This document shows, piece by piece, positions 42,549 to 51,421 of a stretch of 64,000 nucleotides of DNA. Numbering within the stretch: position 1 is the first letter of the stretch; every line of letters starts with the position of its first letter. The stretch lies in the NCBI RefSeq assembly GCF_014190915.1, contig NZ_JACHVU010000001.1:62001-126000 (forward strand). The letters are read 5' to 3'. Below the pieces are notes generated by a model. That model was given only the letters and a program-made list of their open reading frames with translations. It did not search any database and had not been told where the DNA came from. The DNA comes from Mycolicibacterium iranicum. GTDB lineage: Bacteria > Actinomycetota > Actinomycetes > Mycobacteriales > Mycobacteriaceae. The position numbers were made by a program, and so were the translations under genes.

Positions 42549-44387
42549 GTGACGTCGACACGGTGGGCTCTGTGGTTGGGAATGTTCGGCGCGGGTGCCT
42601 GCATCGCGCTCGGGACCGCCGGCACCGCGGCGGCCGACACGGGAAACTCCGACGGTTCGGAGGGCAGCGATCCGTCCAGTCAGTCGTCAGGATCGAATTC
42701 GACTGCACCACAGAGTGAATCCTCGGTCCGGTCGGAGGACGGCGCCGAGACTGACACCGAGACCGACTCCGAGACCGACGTCGAACCCGAGACCCAGACC
42801 GAGACCGACTCCGCACCAGAACCGGAACCCGAAGCCGCGCCGGAGCCAGAATCCGAACCCGCGCCGGAACTCCAGGCCGAACCCGAACCCGAAACCGAAC
42901 CCGCCGGCGACTCCGAATCCTCTGTCGCGCAGGACGATCAACCCGAGTCGGCGCCCGCGGCACCGCCTTCCGTCGAGAACGAGCCTTCGGCGCAGTTCTC
43001 CCCCGCCGCGGCGCAGGCGATCCCGCCCGGCGTGACCGGCGTCAAGACCAGCCGGGCACCGTTGACGATCCCCGTGGGACCCAAGGGTTACGCCACTCGC
43101 GCCGACTGGTATCTGCCGACCCAGTCGGACGGTTCGGTCACAGCCACCGGCGTCATCTGGCTGCAGCACGGCTTCCTCGGCAGCAAGGCGTCGATGTCGA
43201 AGCTGGCCCGGACGCTGTCCCAGCAGACCAACAGCATCGTGGTGGCGCCCAACATCTCGTCGTTCCCGCTGGCCTGCTCCAGCTGCTGGATCAACGGGGT
43301 GCCGATGCAGCAGGCGGTCGCGACGATGTTCCTCGGCGACCGGACGTCGCTGGCCCTCAGCGCCCAGACCGCGGGGTACCTCGGCGCCCTGCCCGAGGAC
43401 TTCGTGATGTCCGGGCACTCCGCCGGTGGCGGCTTCGCCTCCGCGGTGGGCGGGTACTACGCCGGTGACCCCAGCAGCGACGGCGACCTGCGTGGCGTCG
43501 TGATGTTCGACGGCTTCTCGTTCAGCGGCGTCGTGCCGAAAGCGCTGGAGAGCCTGAGCAATCCGTACATTCCCGTGTATCAGATCGCGGCGCCCCCGCA
43601 GCCCTGGAACTCGTCGGGCGCCACCACGAAGGAACTGGTCGCGGCCCGTCCCGGACAGTTCGTGGGCGTCACCCTGGCCGGCGGCTCCCACGTCGACTCC
43701 CTCATCGGCGGCAGCCCGATCTTCGACTTCGTCGCTCAGCTCGCGACGGGATTCTCGCCGAGTGGCAACACCGACGCCGTCTACACCCTCGCGACCGGCT
43801 GGATCAACGACCTCTACCTGGGCCTGGGCCCGGCCGACGGCGCAGGTGTCTACGGCAGCCCCGACCAGTACCTCGTCCTCGGCGATGCCGCCGGAGTCGT
43901 GCTGGCGCCGGCCCCGGTGGTGGACCTCGACCGCTATCTCGGCACCTGGTACGAGGTGGGCAGCGTCAAGCAGTTCTTCTCGATCGGGCTGGTCAACACG
44001 AAAGCGGAGTACACCCTCAACCCGGACGGTTCGGTGCGCGTCGAGAACACCGGCAACTACTTCGTGAACAACGGGCCCGAATCGACGATCGTCGGATCGG
44101 CGTTGCCGGTCGACCCCGCCAACAACAAGCTCACCGTGCGGTTCTTCGGCCCGCCGTCGGCCGACCCGCCGGGCAACTACTGGATCGTCGATCTGGACGC
44201 CGACTACCAGTGGGCCGTCGTCACGGACTCGACCGGCCGCAGCGGATTCCTGCTCACCCGCGACGCCACCGTCTCGGCCGACTTCTATCAGGAACTCCTG
44301 GACCGCGCCTCGGTCAACGGGGTGAAGGGACGCATCACCCCGACCCCACAACCCGCCGCAGCGCAGGAGACCACCACGTCGGTGTGA
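42549..44387 (+). CDS. Exported alpha/beta-hydrolase fused to a lipocalin domain
   Basis: 612 residues. Signal peptide 1-31 (WALWLGMFGAGACIALGTAG). An acidic Glu/Pro/Thr/Asp linker with EPEPE-type repeats runs to about 150. The alpha/beta-hydrolase (about 160-430) has an HGF oxyanion motif (WLQHGFLGSKAS) and nucleophile elbow FVMSGHSAGGGFAS (Ser about 289). From about 456 there is a complete bacterial lipocalin: DLDRYLGTWYEVGSVKQFFS (the G-x-W motif), AEYTLNPDGSVRVENTGN, YWIVDLDADYQWAVVTD and a final helix DFYQELLDRA. The mature protein should act at or outside the membrane on a hydrophobic ester, with the lipocalin holding ligand; this is inference. Confidence 0.8.
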   Translation: MTSTRWALWLGMFGAGACIALGTAGTAAADTGNSDGSEGSDPSSQSSGSNSTAPQSESSVRSEDGAETDTETDSETDVEPETQTETDSAPEPEPEAAPEPESEPAPELQAEPEPETEPAGDSESSVAQDDQPESAPAAPPSVENEPSAQFSPAAAQAIPPGVTGVKTSRAPLTIPVGPKGYATRADWYLPTQSDGSVTATGVIWLQHGFLGSKASMSKLARTLSQQTNSIVVAPNISSFPLACSSCWINGVPMQQAVATMFLGDRTSLALSAQTAGYLGALPEDFVMSGHSAGGGFASAVGGYYAGDPSSDGDLRGVVMFDGFSFSGVVPKALESLSNPYIPVYQIAAPPQPWNSSGATTKELVAARPGQFVGVTLAGGSHVDSLIGGSPIFDFVAQLATGFSPSGNTDAVYTLATGWINDLYLGLGPADGAGVYGSPDQYLVLGDAAGVVLAPAPVVDLDRYLGTWYEVGSVKQFFSIGLVNTKAEYTLNPDGSVRVENTGNYFVNNGPESTIVGSALPVDPANNKLTVRFFGPPSADPPGNYWIVDLDADYQWAVVTDSTGRSGFLLTRDATVSADFYQELLDRASVNGVKGRITPTPQPAAAQETTTSV

Positions 44388-44421
44388 CCCCGGCGACGGA
44401 TTGGCCGGCCCCGATCCGGGT

Positions 44422-44445
44422 TATTCTCGGAGAACAGTTGTTCAC
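44422..44445 (+). promoter_or_regulatory. -10 element with adjoining LexA-like box upstream of the lipase-like gene
   Basis: TATTCT (44422-44427) could be the -10. Immediately downstream GAAC-AGTT-GTTC (44432-44443) fits the core of the mycobacterial SOS box (TCGAAC-N4-GTTCGA), with 8 of 12 specified bases matching. Position over the transcription start suits repression, but the flanks mismatch. Confidence 0.3.
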
Positions 44446-44462
44446 TAAATCGGAGCTAAGCG

Positions 44463-45683
44463 ATGCGTACAGCCGACATGCAGGCCCTCGGTGATGTTGC
44501 CGCCGAGGGTCTCACCGTGCTCAACAACCTGGTCCGCGGGGTTCACCGCGGTATCGCCCACCGGGTGTTCACCTCCATCGGCCCCAGCGCCAGACCCGTG
44601 GAGGTGGTCCACGACGCGATCGCCGGCGCGGTGTACAACGCGCTGGGCGCCGCCGGACACCGGGTCCCGCCGGCGCTGAGCACGTGGGCCGCGTCCGGTC
44701 TGGCCTTCGACGACGACCCGGCGCTCGACGAACAGCCCGGGCTCGCCGAGGCCATCGCGGCGCTCAACGGCATCTACGGCGACGAGCTCGCCGATCGCGA
44801 CAGTCCGCTGGCCGCGCCGATGTCGCTGCGCGTGGCGGGACGGCCCATCTCGCTGACCACCGAGGCGATCGGTGCCGCCTACCCGCGGCCGACGGACGCG
44901 CTGGTGGTGTTCGTGCACGGGCTCTGTCAGACCGAGTCGTCCTGGCAGCGCCCTCCGCGCCCCGTCGCCGAACCCGACGCGCGCTCGTACGGCGAGCGCC
45001 TGCACGAGGATCTCGGCTTCACCCCGATCGACATCCGGTACAACACCGGTCTGCACATCTCGACGAACGGCCGCCACCTCGACGAGCTCCTGACCCGCCT
45101 GGTGGAGATCTGGCCGGTGCCCGTCCGGCGTATCGCGCTGATCGGCCATTCGATGGGCGGCCTGGTCGTGCGCAGCGCGTGTCACTACGGCCACGACCGG
45201 AACCGCCGCTGGGCGCGCGCCACCCGCCAGGTCATCTGCCTCGGGTCGCCGCACATGGGCGCGGACCTGGAGAAGGGCGTCAACGTTGCGACGTGGGCGA
45301 TGGCGAAGTTCGGCGAGACGAGGGCGGTCGCCGAGTTGCTGAACCTGCGCAGTGACGGCATCAAGGACCTGCGCTTCGGGGCGCTTCTCGACGACGACTG
45401 GGCTGAGGCCGATCCCGACGAGTTCCTACGGGACCGGTGCCGCGAAGTCCCCTTCCTGCCCACGGCCACCTACCACTTCGTGGCCACGTCGGCCGCTCCG
45501 GCTCTCCTCGGCGCGGTGCTGGGGGATCATCTGGTGCGCCCGTCGAGCGCCGCCGGGCAGGGCCGTCGCCGACGACTCCCGTTCGCCGAGGACGCCGGTC
45601 TGACGATGACGGGGCTGCACCACTTCGACCTGCTCAACCACCCCGAGATCTACGCCAAGCTCCGGCAATGGCTGGGCGCTTGA
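44463..45683 (+). CDS. PGAP1/lipase-like alpha/beta hydrolase
   Basis: 406 residues without a signal peptide. The N-terminal 100 residues are helical and mycobacteria-specific. The hydrolase core starts LVVFVHGLCQTESSW, with nucleophile elbow IALIGHSMGGLVVRSACHYG (Ser about 226), ICLGSPHMGADLEK and a C-terminal catalytic His in LTMTGLHHFDLLNHPE. The pattern matches PGAP1-like lipases/esterases. RBS CGGAG precedes the ATG. The gene lies 75 bp after the hydrolase-lipocalin gene on the same strand but has its own promoter signals. Substrate unknown. Confidence 0.8.
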   Translation: MRTADMQALGDVAAEGLTVLNNLVRGVHRGIAHRVFTSIGPSARPVEVVHDAIAGAVYNALGAAGHRVPPALSTWAASGLAFDDDPALDEQPGLAEAIAALNGIYGDELADRDSPLAAPMSLRVAGRPISLTTEAIGAAYPRPTDALVVFVHGLCQTESSWQRPPRPVAEPDARSYGERLHEDLGFTPIDIRYNTGLHISTNGRHLDELLTRLVEIWPVPVRRIALIGHSMGGLVVRSACHYGHDRNRRWARATRQVICLGSPHMGADLEKGVNVATWAMAKFGETRAVAELLNLRSDGIKDLRFGALLDDDWAEADPDEFLRDRCREVPFLPTATYHFVATSAAPALLGAVLGDHLVRPSSAAGQGRRRRLPFAEDAGLTMTGLHHFDLLNHPEIYAKLRQWLGA

Positions 45684-45695
45684 CAGAACGCGCAC

Positions 45696-45717
45696 TCCGA
45701 TATGCAATATATTGCAG
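45696..45717. promoter_or_regulatory. TGCAATATATTGCA palindrome at the promoter of the third LuxR-ATPase gene
   Basis: A perfect 14-bp palindrome (TGCAATATATTGCA, 45703-45716) sits 15-20 bp after TTGACA (45680-45685), covering the expected -10 region. A 22-bp stretch starting TCCGATATGC recurs at 50332-50353 with 20 matches. AT-rich form fits a GntR-type operator; the GntR gene at 49592 is the nearest candidate. Confidence 0.55.
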
Positions 45718-45739
45718 ACTGTGAGGGGTGCGTGTCGGG

Positions 45740-48520
45740 ATGTCGGAACTGTTCGGTCGCACGGTCGAGCTCGCCCGGATCGCCCGCTTCCTGACCGTCG
45801 CCCAGCGGACCGGTGATTCGCGGTGGATCCGCGGGGAGCCGGGCGCCGGGAAATCCGCCCTGCTCTCGGCGGCCGCGCAGCACGCCGAGGCCCTCGGAAT
45901 GCAGGTGCTGCGCGCGTCGGGCTCGGAGTTCGAGGCCGACGTCAGCTACGCCGGGCTCAATCAGCTCCTTCTGCCACTGCGTGGGCACCTGGGCCTGCTG
46001 CCGCCCGGGCTCCAGGAGGCGCTGACGGTGGCGCTGGGATTCGGCCCGGGTCCGCCACCCGGGCCACTGCTGGTCTGCAATGCCGCGCTGTCGCTGGTCA
46101 CCTCTGCCGCCCAACAGACACCCCTGCTTCTGCTCATCGACGACCTGCAGTGGGTCGATCGAGCCAGCGCGGTGGTGCTCGGCTTCGTCGCCCGGCGGGT
46201 GACCGGTCACCCCCTCGGCGTGGTCATGGCCTGCCGGACAGGCGGAGAGTTCTTTCCTGACGGCCGTGGGCTGACCGAGCAGCTCCTCGAGCCGCTCGAC
46301 CGGGAGGCCTCGGAGCAGCTGATCGACTCGCGGTTTCCCCATCTGCCACCGCGGACCCGGCAGCGCGTCCTGGATCTGGCGCACGGAAATCCGTTGGCTC
46401 TCGTGGAACTTCCGGAATCACTCGCCGATTCCCCGCCGCGCAGGGCCGACGAACCCGACGTGGTGCCTCTCGGCGACCGTCTCCCGGCCCTCTACGCGTC
46501 GCGGATCACGGCTCTGCCCGAGGCAACGCGCCGACTGATGCTCGTCGCCGCCTTCGACGGCAACGGCGATGTCCGGGCGCTTCGCGCCGCCGCCGGCCGA
46601 CAGGCGGGTCTGCTCGACCTCGCGCCCGCCGAGCGAGCTCAGCTGATCGACGTCGACGACGCCGCGGGACGGATCGCGTTCCGGCACCCGTTGATCCGTT
46701 CCACGATCGTCGCCCTGTCCACGCATGAGGAGCGTCGCCACGCCCACCTCGTCCTGGCCGACTCCCCGGGCGGTGACGACGACCGGCGCACGTGGCATCT
46801 GGCCGCCTCGGCGGTGGGACCGGACGAGGAGGCCGCCGGTCTGCTCGACGGGGTGGCGCGCAGGACCCTGCTGCGCGGCGATGCGCTCGGCGCCGTCTCC
46901 GCCCTTGCCCGCGCCGCCGATCTCAGCGCCACGACCGGGGCCCGCGGACGTCGGCTGGCGCAGGCGGCCTACATCGGTGCGGCGTCCGCCGGCAGCATCG
47001 GCGACCCCGAAGCCCTCCTGGCCCGGGCCCGCCGGGCGGATCCCGACCCGAGCGGATCCCTGAACGCGGCGAATGCGGCCGCGTTCCTGATGCTCAACGC
47101 CGACGGCGACATCGACACCGCGCACCGACTTCTCGTCGACGCCATCGAGACCACCGACCACGGGTACCGGGCCGACGACTCCGCGCTGACCGAGGCGATG
47201 CACACCCTGCTCCTGCTCTCCTGGTATGCCTGCACGCCCGCGCACTGGGAGCCGTTCTTCCGCGCGTTGCGGAAGCTGACGCCGGCGCCGTCGGACGTTC
47301 TGGCGCTGGCCGCCAGAACATTCGCCGACCCGGTACGGACAGGCGCCGCCGCAGCAACCGATCTCGATCGCGTCCTCGCGACGCTCCCGGGTGAGGACGA
47401 CCCGTCGCGAATCGTGCGGATCGGCGCGGCGTCGGTGTACCTGGACCGTCTGGCGGACACGCGGGAAGCCCACTGGCGGGTGGTCCACCAGGGGCGCGCG
47501 GGTGGCTCGCCGCGCGGGCACATCGGTGCGCTGATGCACCTGTGCCTCGACGGCTACCTGACCGGACGGTGGGACGATGTCGAGGAACTCGCGCATGAAG
47601 GTCACGCCCTCTGCCTCACAACGGGTTTCACTTTCTTCTCGTGGTACTTCCACTACAACAGGGCGCTGACCGCAGCGGGCCGGGGCCGCGCCGACGAGGC
47701 CTCGGCACTCGCCGACGAGATCACCCACTGGGCGAAGCCCCGCGGTGTCACCAGTGTCCTGCTCTACGCCCACCATCTTCGGGCCCTGGCCGCGCAGGCC
47801 ACCGGTGACTTCGACGCGGCGTTCCGCCATGCCGTGGCCGTGAGCCCCCCCGGGGTCCTCAGTCCGTATGTGCCGCAGTGCACCTGGGCGATGTTCGACC
47901 TTGTGGAGTCCGCGCTGAGGACCGGACGCGCCGAGGCCGCCCGGGCGCACCTGGCGGCGATGCGGGAAGCGGACGTCGCAGCGCTGTCACCACGGATGGC
48001 ACTGATCCACCGGGGGGTGGAGGCCCTGGTTCTCGATGACGAGGCGGCCGATGCCCGGCTGGAGGAACTCCTGGCTTGCCCGTCCACCGACCGGTGGCTG
48101 TTCGACATCTCCCGCATCCGGCTCGCCCACGCGGAGAACCTGCGCCGCCGCAAGGTCGCCGACCGGCCACGGCGGCATCTGCTCGACGCCCGGGACGGGT
48201 TCGCTGCGCTCGGTGCACAGCCGTGGCTGTCGCGCACTCAGCAGGAATTGCGCGCCAACGGATTCCGATCAGAGGATGAACCTCCCGCAGCCCCGGTCGC
48301 GCTCACGGCCCAGGAACTGGAGATCGCGCATCTCGCGGCCAGCGGTCTGACCAACCGCCAGATCGCCGAGCGTCTGTACCTGTCGCACCGCACCGTGGGT
48401 GCACACCTGTACCGGGTCTTTCCGAAGCTCGGCGTCTCCTCGCGAGCCGGGCTGCGCGACGCGCTGGCACCGGCCCCCACGGCCCGGCTGGTTACCCGAA
48501 CGCACCCGCGTAGGCGTTGA
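45740..48520 (+). CDS. Large ATP-binding LuxR-family regulator
   Basis: 926 residues. Starts [21 protein letters not shown] 45728 four codons earlier is possible. Walker [16 protein letters not shown] (about 31-45), Walker [16 protein letters not shown] and the [15 protein letters not shown] sensor region belong to the LuxR/MalT-like STAND group. The HTH is at the end ([20 protein letters not shown] ... [18 protein letters not shown]). The promoter has a -35 TTGACA and an operator shared with the catabolic cluster at 50.3 kb. Its 3' end overlaps the convergent ACC deaminase by 29 bp. Targets unknown; the cluster to its right is the natural guess. Confidence 0.87.
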   Translation: MSELFGRTVELARIARFLTVAQRTGDSRWIRGEPGAGKSALLSAAAQHAEALGMQVLRASGSEFEADVSYAGLNQLLLPLRGHLGLLPPGLQEALTVALGFGPGPPPGPLLVCNAALSLVTSAAQQTPLLLLIDDLQWVDRASAVVLGFVARRVTGHPLGVVMACRTGGEFFPDGRGLTEQLLEPLDREASEQLIDSRFPHLPPRTRQRVLDLAHGNPLALVELPESLADSPPRRADEPDVVPLGDRLPALYASRITALPEATRRLMLVAAFDGNGDVRALRAAAGRQAGLLDLAPAERAQLIDVDDAAGRIAFRHPLIRSTIVALSTHEERRHAHLVLADSPGGDDDRRTWHLAASAVGPDEEAAGLLDGVARRTLLRGDALGAVSALARAADLSATTGARGRRLAQAAYIGAASAGSIGDPEALLARARRADPDPSGSLNAANAAAFLMLNADGDIDTAHRLLVDAIETTDHGYRADDSALTEAMHTLLLLSWYACTPAHWEPFFRALRKLTPAPSDVLALAARTFADPVRTGAAAATDLDRVLATLPGEDDPSRIVRIGAASVYLDRLADTREAHWRVVHQGRAGGSPRGHIGALMHLCLDGYLTGRWDDVEELAHEGHALCLTTGFTFFSWYFHYNRALTAAGRGRADEASALADEITHWAKPRGVTSVLLYAHHLRALAAQATGDFDAAFRHAVAVSPPGVLSPYVPQCTWAMFDLVESALRTGRAEAARAHLAAMREADVAALSPRMALIHRGVEALVLDDEAADARLEELLACPSTDRWLFDISRIRLAHAENLRRRKVADRPRRHLLDARDGFAALGAQPWLSRTQQELRANGFRSEDEPPAAPVALTAQELEIAHLAASGLTNRQIAERLYLSHRTVGAHLYRVFPKLGVSSRAGLRDALAPAPTARLVTRTHPRRR

Positions 48521-49499
48521 GTGCCGGCTGCCCCCCGAGGTGGGCATAGAGCACTGTCGAATCGGAAGTGATGTCCCCGCGTCGAACGAGGTCGATCAGG
48601 CCGGCCATCGACTTGCCCTCGTAGACAGGGTCGATGATCATCCCCTCCAGCCGGGCGGTGAGCCGGATCGCGTCGATCGTGGAGTGCACCGGAATGCCGT
48701 ACAGGTCACCCGCCCAGCCCTCGAGCACCGTGATCTCGTCGTCCTCCAGCGGTCTTCCCACGTCGATGAGCTCGGCCGTGCGCCGGGCGATGCGTGCCAC
48801 CTGCTCACGCGTCCGCTCGATCGTCGCCGACGCGTCGATGCCGAGCACCCGGCGCGGCCGGTCCTGCCCCGCGAACCCCGCGATCATGCCCGCATGCGTG
48901 GAGCCGGTGACGGTACAGACGACGATCGTGTCGAAGAAGACGCCGAGCTCCTGCTCCTGCCGGGCGACCTCGCCGGCCCAGTTCGCGAAACCGAGTCCGC
49001 CGAGCGGGTGTTCGGACGCACCGGCGGGGATGCCGTAGGGGACGCCGCCCGACGCTCGCACCTCGTCGAGTGCCGCCTGCCAGGAGTCCCTGATGCCGAT
49101 GTCGAATCCGCTGGGGTCCAGCCGCACGTCGGCACCCATGATCCTGGACAGCAGGATGTTGCCGACCTTGTCGTTGACGACATCGGGCCAGTCCACCCAG
49201 CGTTCCTGCACGAGCAGGGCCTTCATGCCCAGAAGGGCTGCCACCGCCGCCACCTGCCGGGTGTGATTGGACTGGTAGCCGCCGATCGAGACGAGCGTGT
49301 CGGCACCCTGGGCCAGCGCATCGGGAACGATGTACTCCAGCTTGCGCATCTTGTTGCCGCCGTGGGCAATTCCGGAGTTGCAGTCCTCCCGCTTGGCCCA
49401 GATGCGCGGCCCACCGAGGTGTTCGCTCAGGCGATGCAGCGGATGCACCGGGCTGGGGCCGAACAGCAGCGGGTAGCGGTCGAAATCGGCGAGGGACAT
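48492..49499 (-). CDS. acdS: 1-aminocyclopropane-1-carboxylate deaminase
   Basis: 335 residues, ATG 49499 behind CAGGAGAA. A PLP beta-family fold: cofactor lysine in [41 protein letters not shown], and the ACC-deaminase-specific Tyr-Glu pair in [15 protein letters not shown] plus the Leu in [14 protein letters not shown]. These residues separate true ACC deaminase from D-cysteine desulfhydrase. It converts the plant ethylene precursor ACC to 2-oxobutyrate and ammonia in the cytosol, giving a nitrogen source and a plant-associated trait. Divergent from a GntR regulator (92 bp between starts). Confidence 0.9.
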   Translation of the reverse strand: MSLADFDRYPLLFGPSPVHPLHRLSEHLGGPRIWAKREDCNSGIAHGGNKMRKLEYIVPDALAQGADTLVSIGGYQSNHTRQVAAVAALLGMKALLVQERWVDWPDVVNDKVGNILLSRIMGADVRLDPSGFDIGIRDSWQAALDEVRASGGVPYGIPAGASEHPLGGLGFANWAGEVARQEQELGVFFDTIVVCTVTGSTHAGMIAGFAGQDRPRRVLGIDASATIERTREQVARIARRTAELIDVGRPLEDDEITVLEGWAGDLYGIPVHSTIDAIRLTARLEGMIIDPVYEGKSMAGLIDLVRRGDITSDSTVLYAHLGGQPALNAYAGAFG

Positions 49500-49591
49500 G
49501 TCGTTCTCCTGAGGTGAGGGGCGAGCGGGTTCTCGCGTGTCGCCTGCCGGGTCGGCGCGTGCACGGCGAACCCGGCGGTGCATGATGGGGT

Positions 49592-50248
49592 ATGCCGGTT
49601 CCCACCGCCAGTTCCACCGAAGGTCGGCAGTTGCTGCGCGACAGCGTCTTTGTACGGATCCGCGACGCGATCATCGACGGGACCCTGGAACCGGGCGAGC
49701 GGTTGGTCGACGCCGAGCTCAGTGGCTGGCTCGGCGTGAGCCGGACACCGATCCGCGAGGCCCTGGCCCGCCTCGACGCGGCCGGTCTGGTCGAAACGAA
49801 GCCGGGTCGCTACACGATCGTCAGCCCCATCGATCCACGCACCCTCGCGGACGCGCAGGCGGTGACGGCGGCGATGAACGAACTCGCGGTGCGCACGGCG
49901 GTGCCGCTCCTCACCGACGACGACCTCGCCGGCATGCGTGCCGCCAACGATGCCTTCGCCGATGCCCTGCGCCACGGCGACGTGGCCGCCGCCGTCGCCG
50001 CCGACGACACGTTTCACCGGATCCCGGTCGACCGTGCCGGAAACGACGCGGTGCGTGCCGTGCTCGACCAGTACACGCCGGTACTCCGGCGCGTCGAACG
50101 AATCCGGTTCGGGTCCCTGAGCGGACGTGACTCGGTGGCCCAGCACGCCAGGATCATCGAGTTCGCGCAGGCGGGCGACGCCGACTCCGCCGCAACGGAG
50201 ACCCGGCTGAACTGGCTGACACTGGACCCGCACACCTCCCAGCTCTGA
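49592..50248 (+). CDS. GntR-family (FCD) transcriptional regulator
   Basis: 218 residues. The N-terminal winged HTH ([55 protein letters not shown]) is typical GntR. The helical FCD ligand domain has Asp-x3-His (ADDTFHR) and His in [12 protein letters not shown], two of the usual metal-ligand sites. The third His position reads TETRLNWL, with Asn instead, so metal use may be altered. Divergent from acdS, hence the likely regulator of ACC deaminase; known acdS regulators are usually Lrp-type AcdR, so this pairing is unusual. Confidence 0.88.
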   Translation: MPVPTASSTEGRQLLRDSVFVRIRDAIIDGTLEPGERLVDAELSGWLGVSRTPIREALARLDAAGLVETKPGRYTIVSPIDPRTLADAQAVTAAMNELAVRTAVPLLTDDDLAGMRAANDAFADALRHGDVAAAVAADDTFHRIPVDRAGNDAVRAVLDQYTPVLRRVERIRFGSLSGRDSVAQHARIIEFAQAGDADSAATETRLNWLTLDPHTSQL

Positions 50249-50331
50249 CCTGGCGCTCAATCCTGCTGTCGGGCAGGCCATTTCGACGATACTCAGCGTG
50301 ACTCCAGCTTATCGTCGCCCCCGACTCAGTG

Positions 50332-50353
50332 TCCAATATGCAATATATCGCAG
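50332..50353. promoter_or_regulatory. Second copy of the TATGCAATATAT operator
   Basis: TATGCAATATATCGCAG (50337-50353) differs by one base from the copy at 45701-45717, and 20 of 22 bases match over the longer stretch. It lies between the GntR gene and the catabolic cluster, just before three CAGTC-N4-GACTG repeats. Confidence 0.5.
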
Positions 50354-50445
50354 CAGTCGGCCGACTGGCAATGTGCGGGGCCTACGCAGTCGAATGACTG
50401 CATCGCGCTGCATCCCCGAACCGCCGAGCGACAGTCGAATGACTG
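50354..50445. promoter_or_regulatory. Three CAGTC-N4-GACTG inverted repeats upstream of the catabolic cluster
   Basis: CAGTCGGCCGACTG (50354-50367), CAGTCGAATGACTG (50387-50400) and CAGTCGAATGACTG (50432-50445), starts 33 and 45 bp apart. Arms are identical in all three; the first is a full palindrome. They occupy the 302-bp gap before the lipoprotein hydrolase gene, about 105-200 bp from its start, a position suited to an activator or a cooperative repressor. Confidence 0.65.
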
Positions 50446-50550
50446 ATTCCCCGCACCTCTGACGACGCCAGAGTGGACGACGCGGTCCGAGAACGCAGCC
50501 TGATGGCCGTGCCTCCCGCAGTTCCCGTCCACGAAAGATCAGGAAGATCA

Positions 50551-51384
50551 ATGCCATTCACCGGTATCCTCGCCAAAGTCGTCGCCGGCGCGACCCTGGC
50601 CACGCTGGCCGCCGGCTGCGGCGGCGCCGCCGCAGATCCGCAGAGCCCGTCCGCGCCCCGGGATACCGCGGGCCTGCCCACCGTGGTGCTGGTCCACGGC
50701 GCGTTCGCAGATTCGTCCAGCTGGAACGGCGTGGTGGCAGGCCTGCAGCGCGACGGCTATCCCGTTCTCGCCGTCGCGAATCCGCTACGCGGCCTGCACA
50801 GCGACGCCGAGTACGTCGGCAGCGTGCTCGACAGCGTGTCAGGTCCGGTGGTGCTCGCGGGCCACTCCTACGGCGGATCGGTGATGAGTCAGGCCGCAGT
50901 CGGTCGCCCGAACGTGAAGGCCCTGGTGTTCATCGCGAGCTTCCTCCTGGAACCGGGCGAGAGCACGTCGCAGCTCGCGGCCAAGTTCCCCGGCGCCCAG
51001 CTCGGACCCGCCCTCGAACCTGCGCCCTTCCCCCTCCCCGGCGGCGGCACGGGCAACGACCTCTACATCAAGCAGGCGGAGTTCCGTCGCGTGTTCGCCG
51101 CGGACGTCGCTCCGGAGACCACCGCCCTGATGGCCGCCACGCAGCGACCCATCGCCGAGTCGGCGCTCAACGAGCCGGCGACCGCGGCCGCGTGGAAGAC
51201 CATTCCGTCCTGGAACCTCGTCACCACCCAGGACCTCGCGATTCCCGCCGAGTCCATGCGCTTCATGAGCACCCGCGCCCACTCCCACACGGTCGAGGTC
51301 GACGCGTCGCATGCCGTCACGGTCTCCGCGCCGGGAGCCGTCGCCGACCTGATCGCCGAGGCCGCACGAGCGACCGCCGCATAG
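50551..51384 (+). CDS. Alpha/beta-hydrolase, putative lipoprotein
   Basis: 277 residues from ATG 50551, chosen because AGGAAGA precedes it and it opens a lipoprotein signal: ILAKVVAGATLATLAAGCGG with lipobox LAAGC. The hydrolase domain has TVVLVHGAFADSSSWNGV (oxyanion), nucleophile elbow VVLAGHSYGGSVMSQAA and a final His (VDASHAVTVSAP). It resembles salicylate-esterase/MES-type small hydrolases. First gene of a rightward run with a dioxygenase 37 bp downstream, so it may release an aromatic or hydroxy acid outside the cell for breakdown. Confidence 0.82.
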   Translation: MPFTGILAKVVAGATLATLAAGCGGAAADPQSPSAPRDTAGLPTVVLVHGAFADSSSWNGVVAGLQRDGYPVLAVANPLRGLHSDAEYVGSVLDSVSGPVVLAGHSYGGSVMSQAAVGRPNVKALVFIASFLLEPGESTSQLAAKFPGAQLGPALEPAPFPLPGGGTGNDLYIKQAEFRRVFAADVAPETTALMAATQRPIAESALNEPATAAAWKTIPSWNLVTTQDLAIPAESMRFMSTRAHSHTVEVDASHAVTVSAPGAVADLIAEAARATAA

Positions 51385-51421
51385 GACCCCACCACCCCCC
51401 GACACCACAAGGAGGTCCGCC

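Noticed and set aside
42630..42960. Arg/Pro-rich alternative frames over the linker of the hydrolase-lipocalin gene
   Set aside because: They are shadows of the Glu/Pro/Thr repeat codons; the main frame has signal peptide and two conserved domains.
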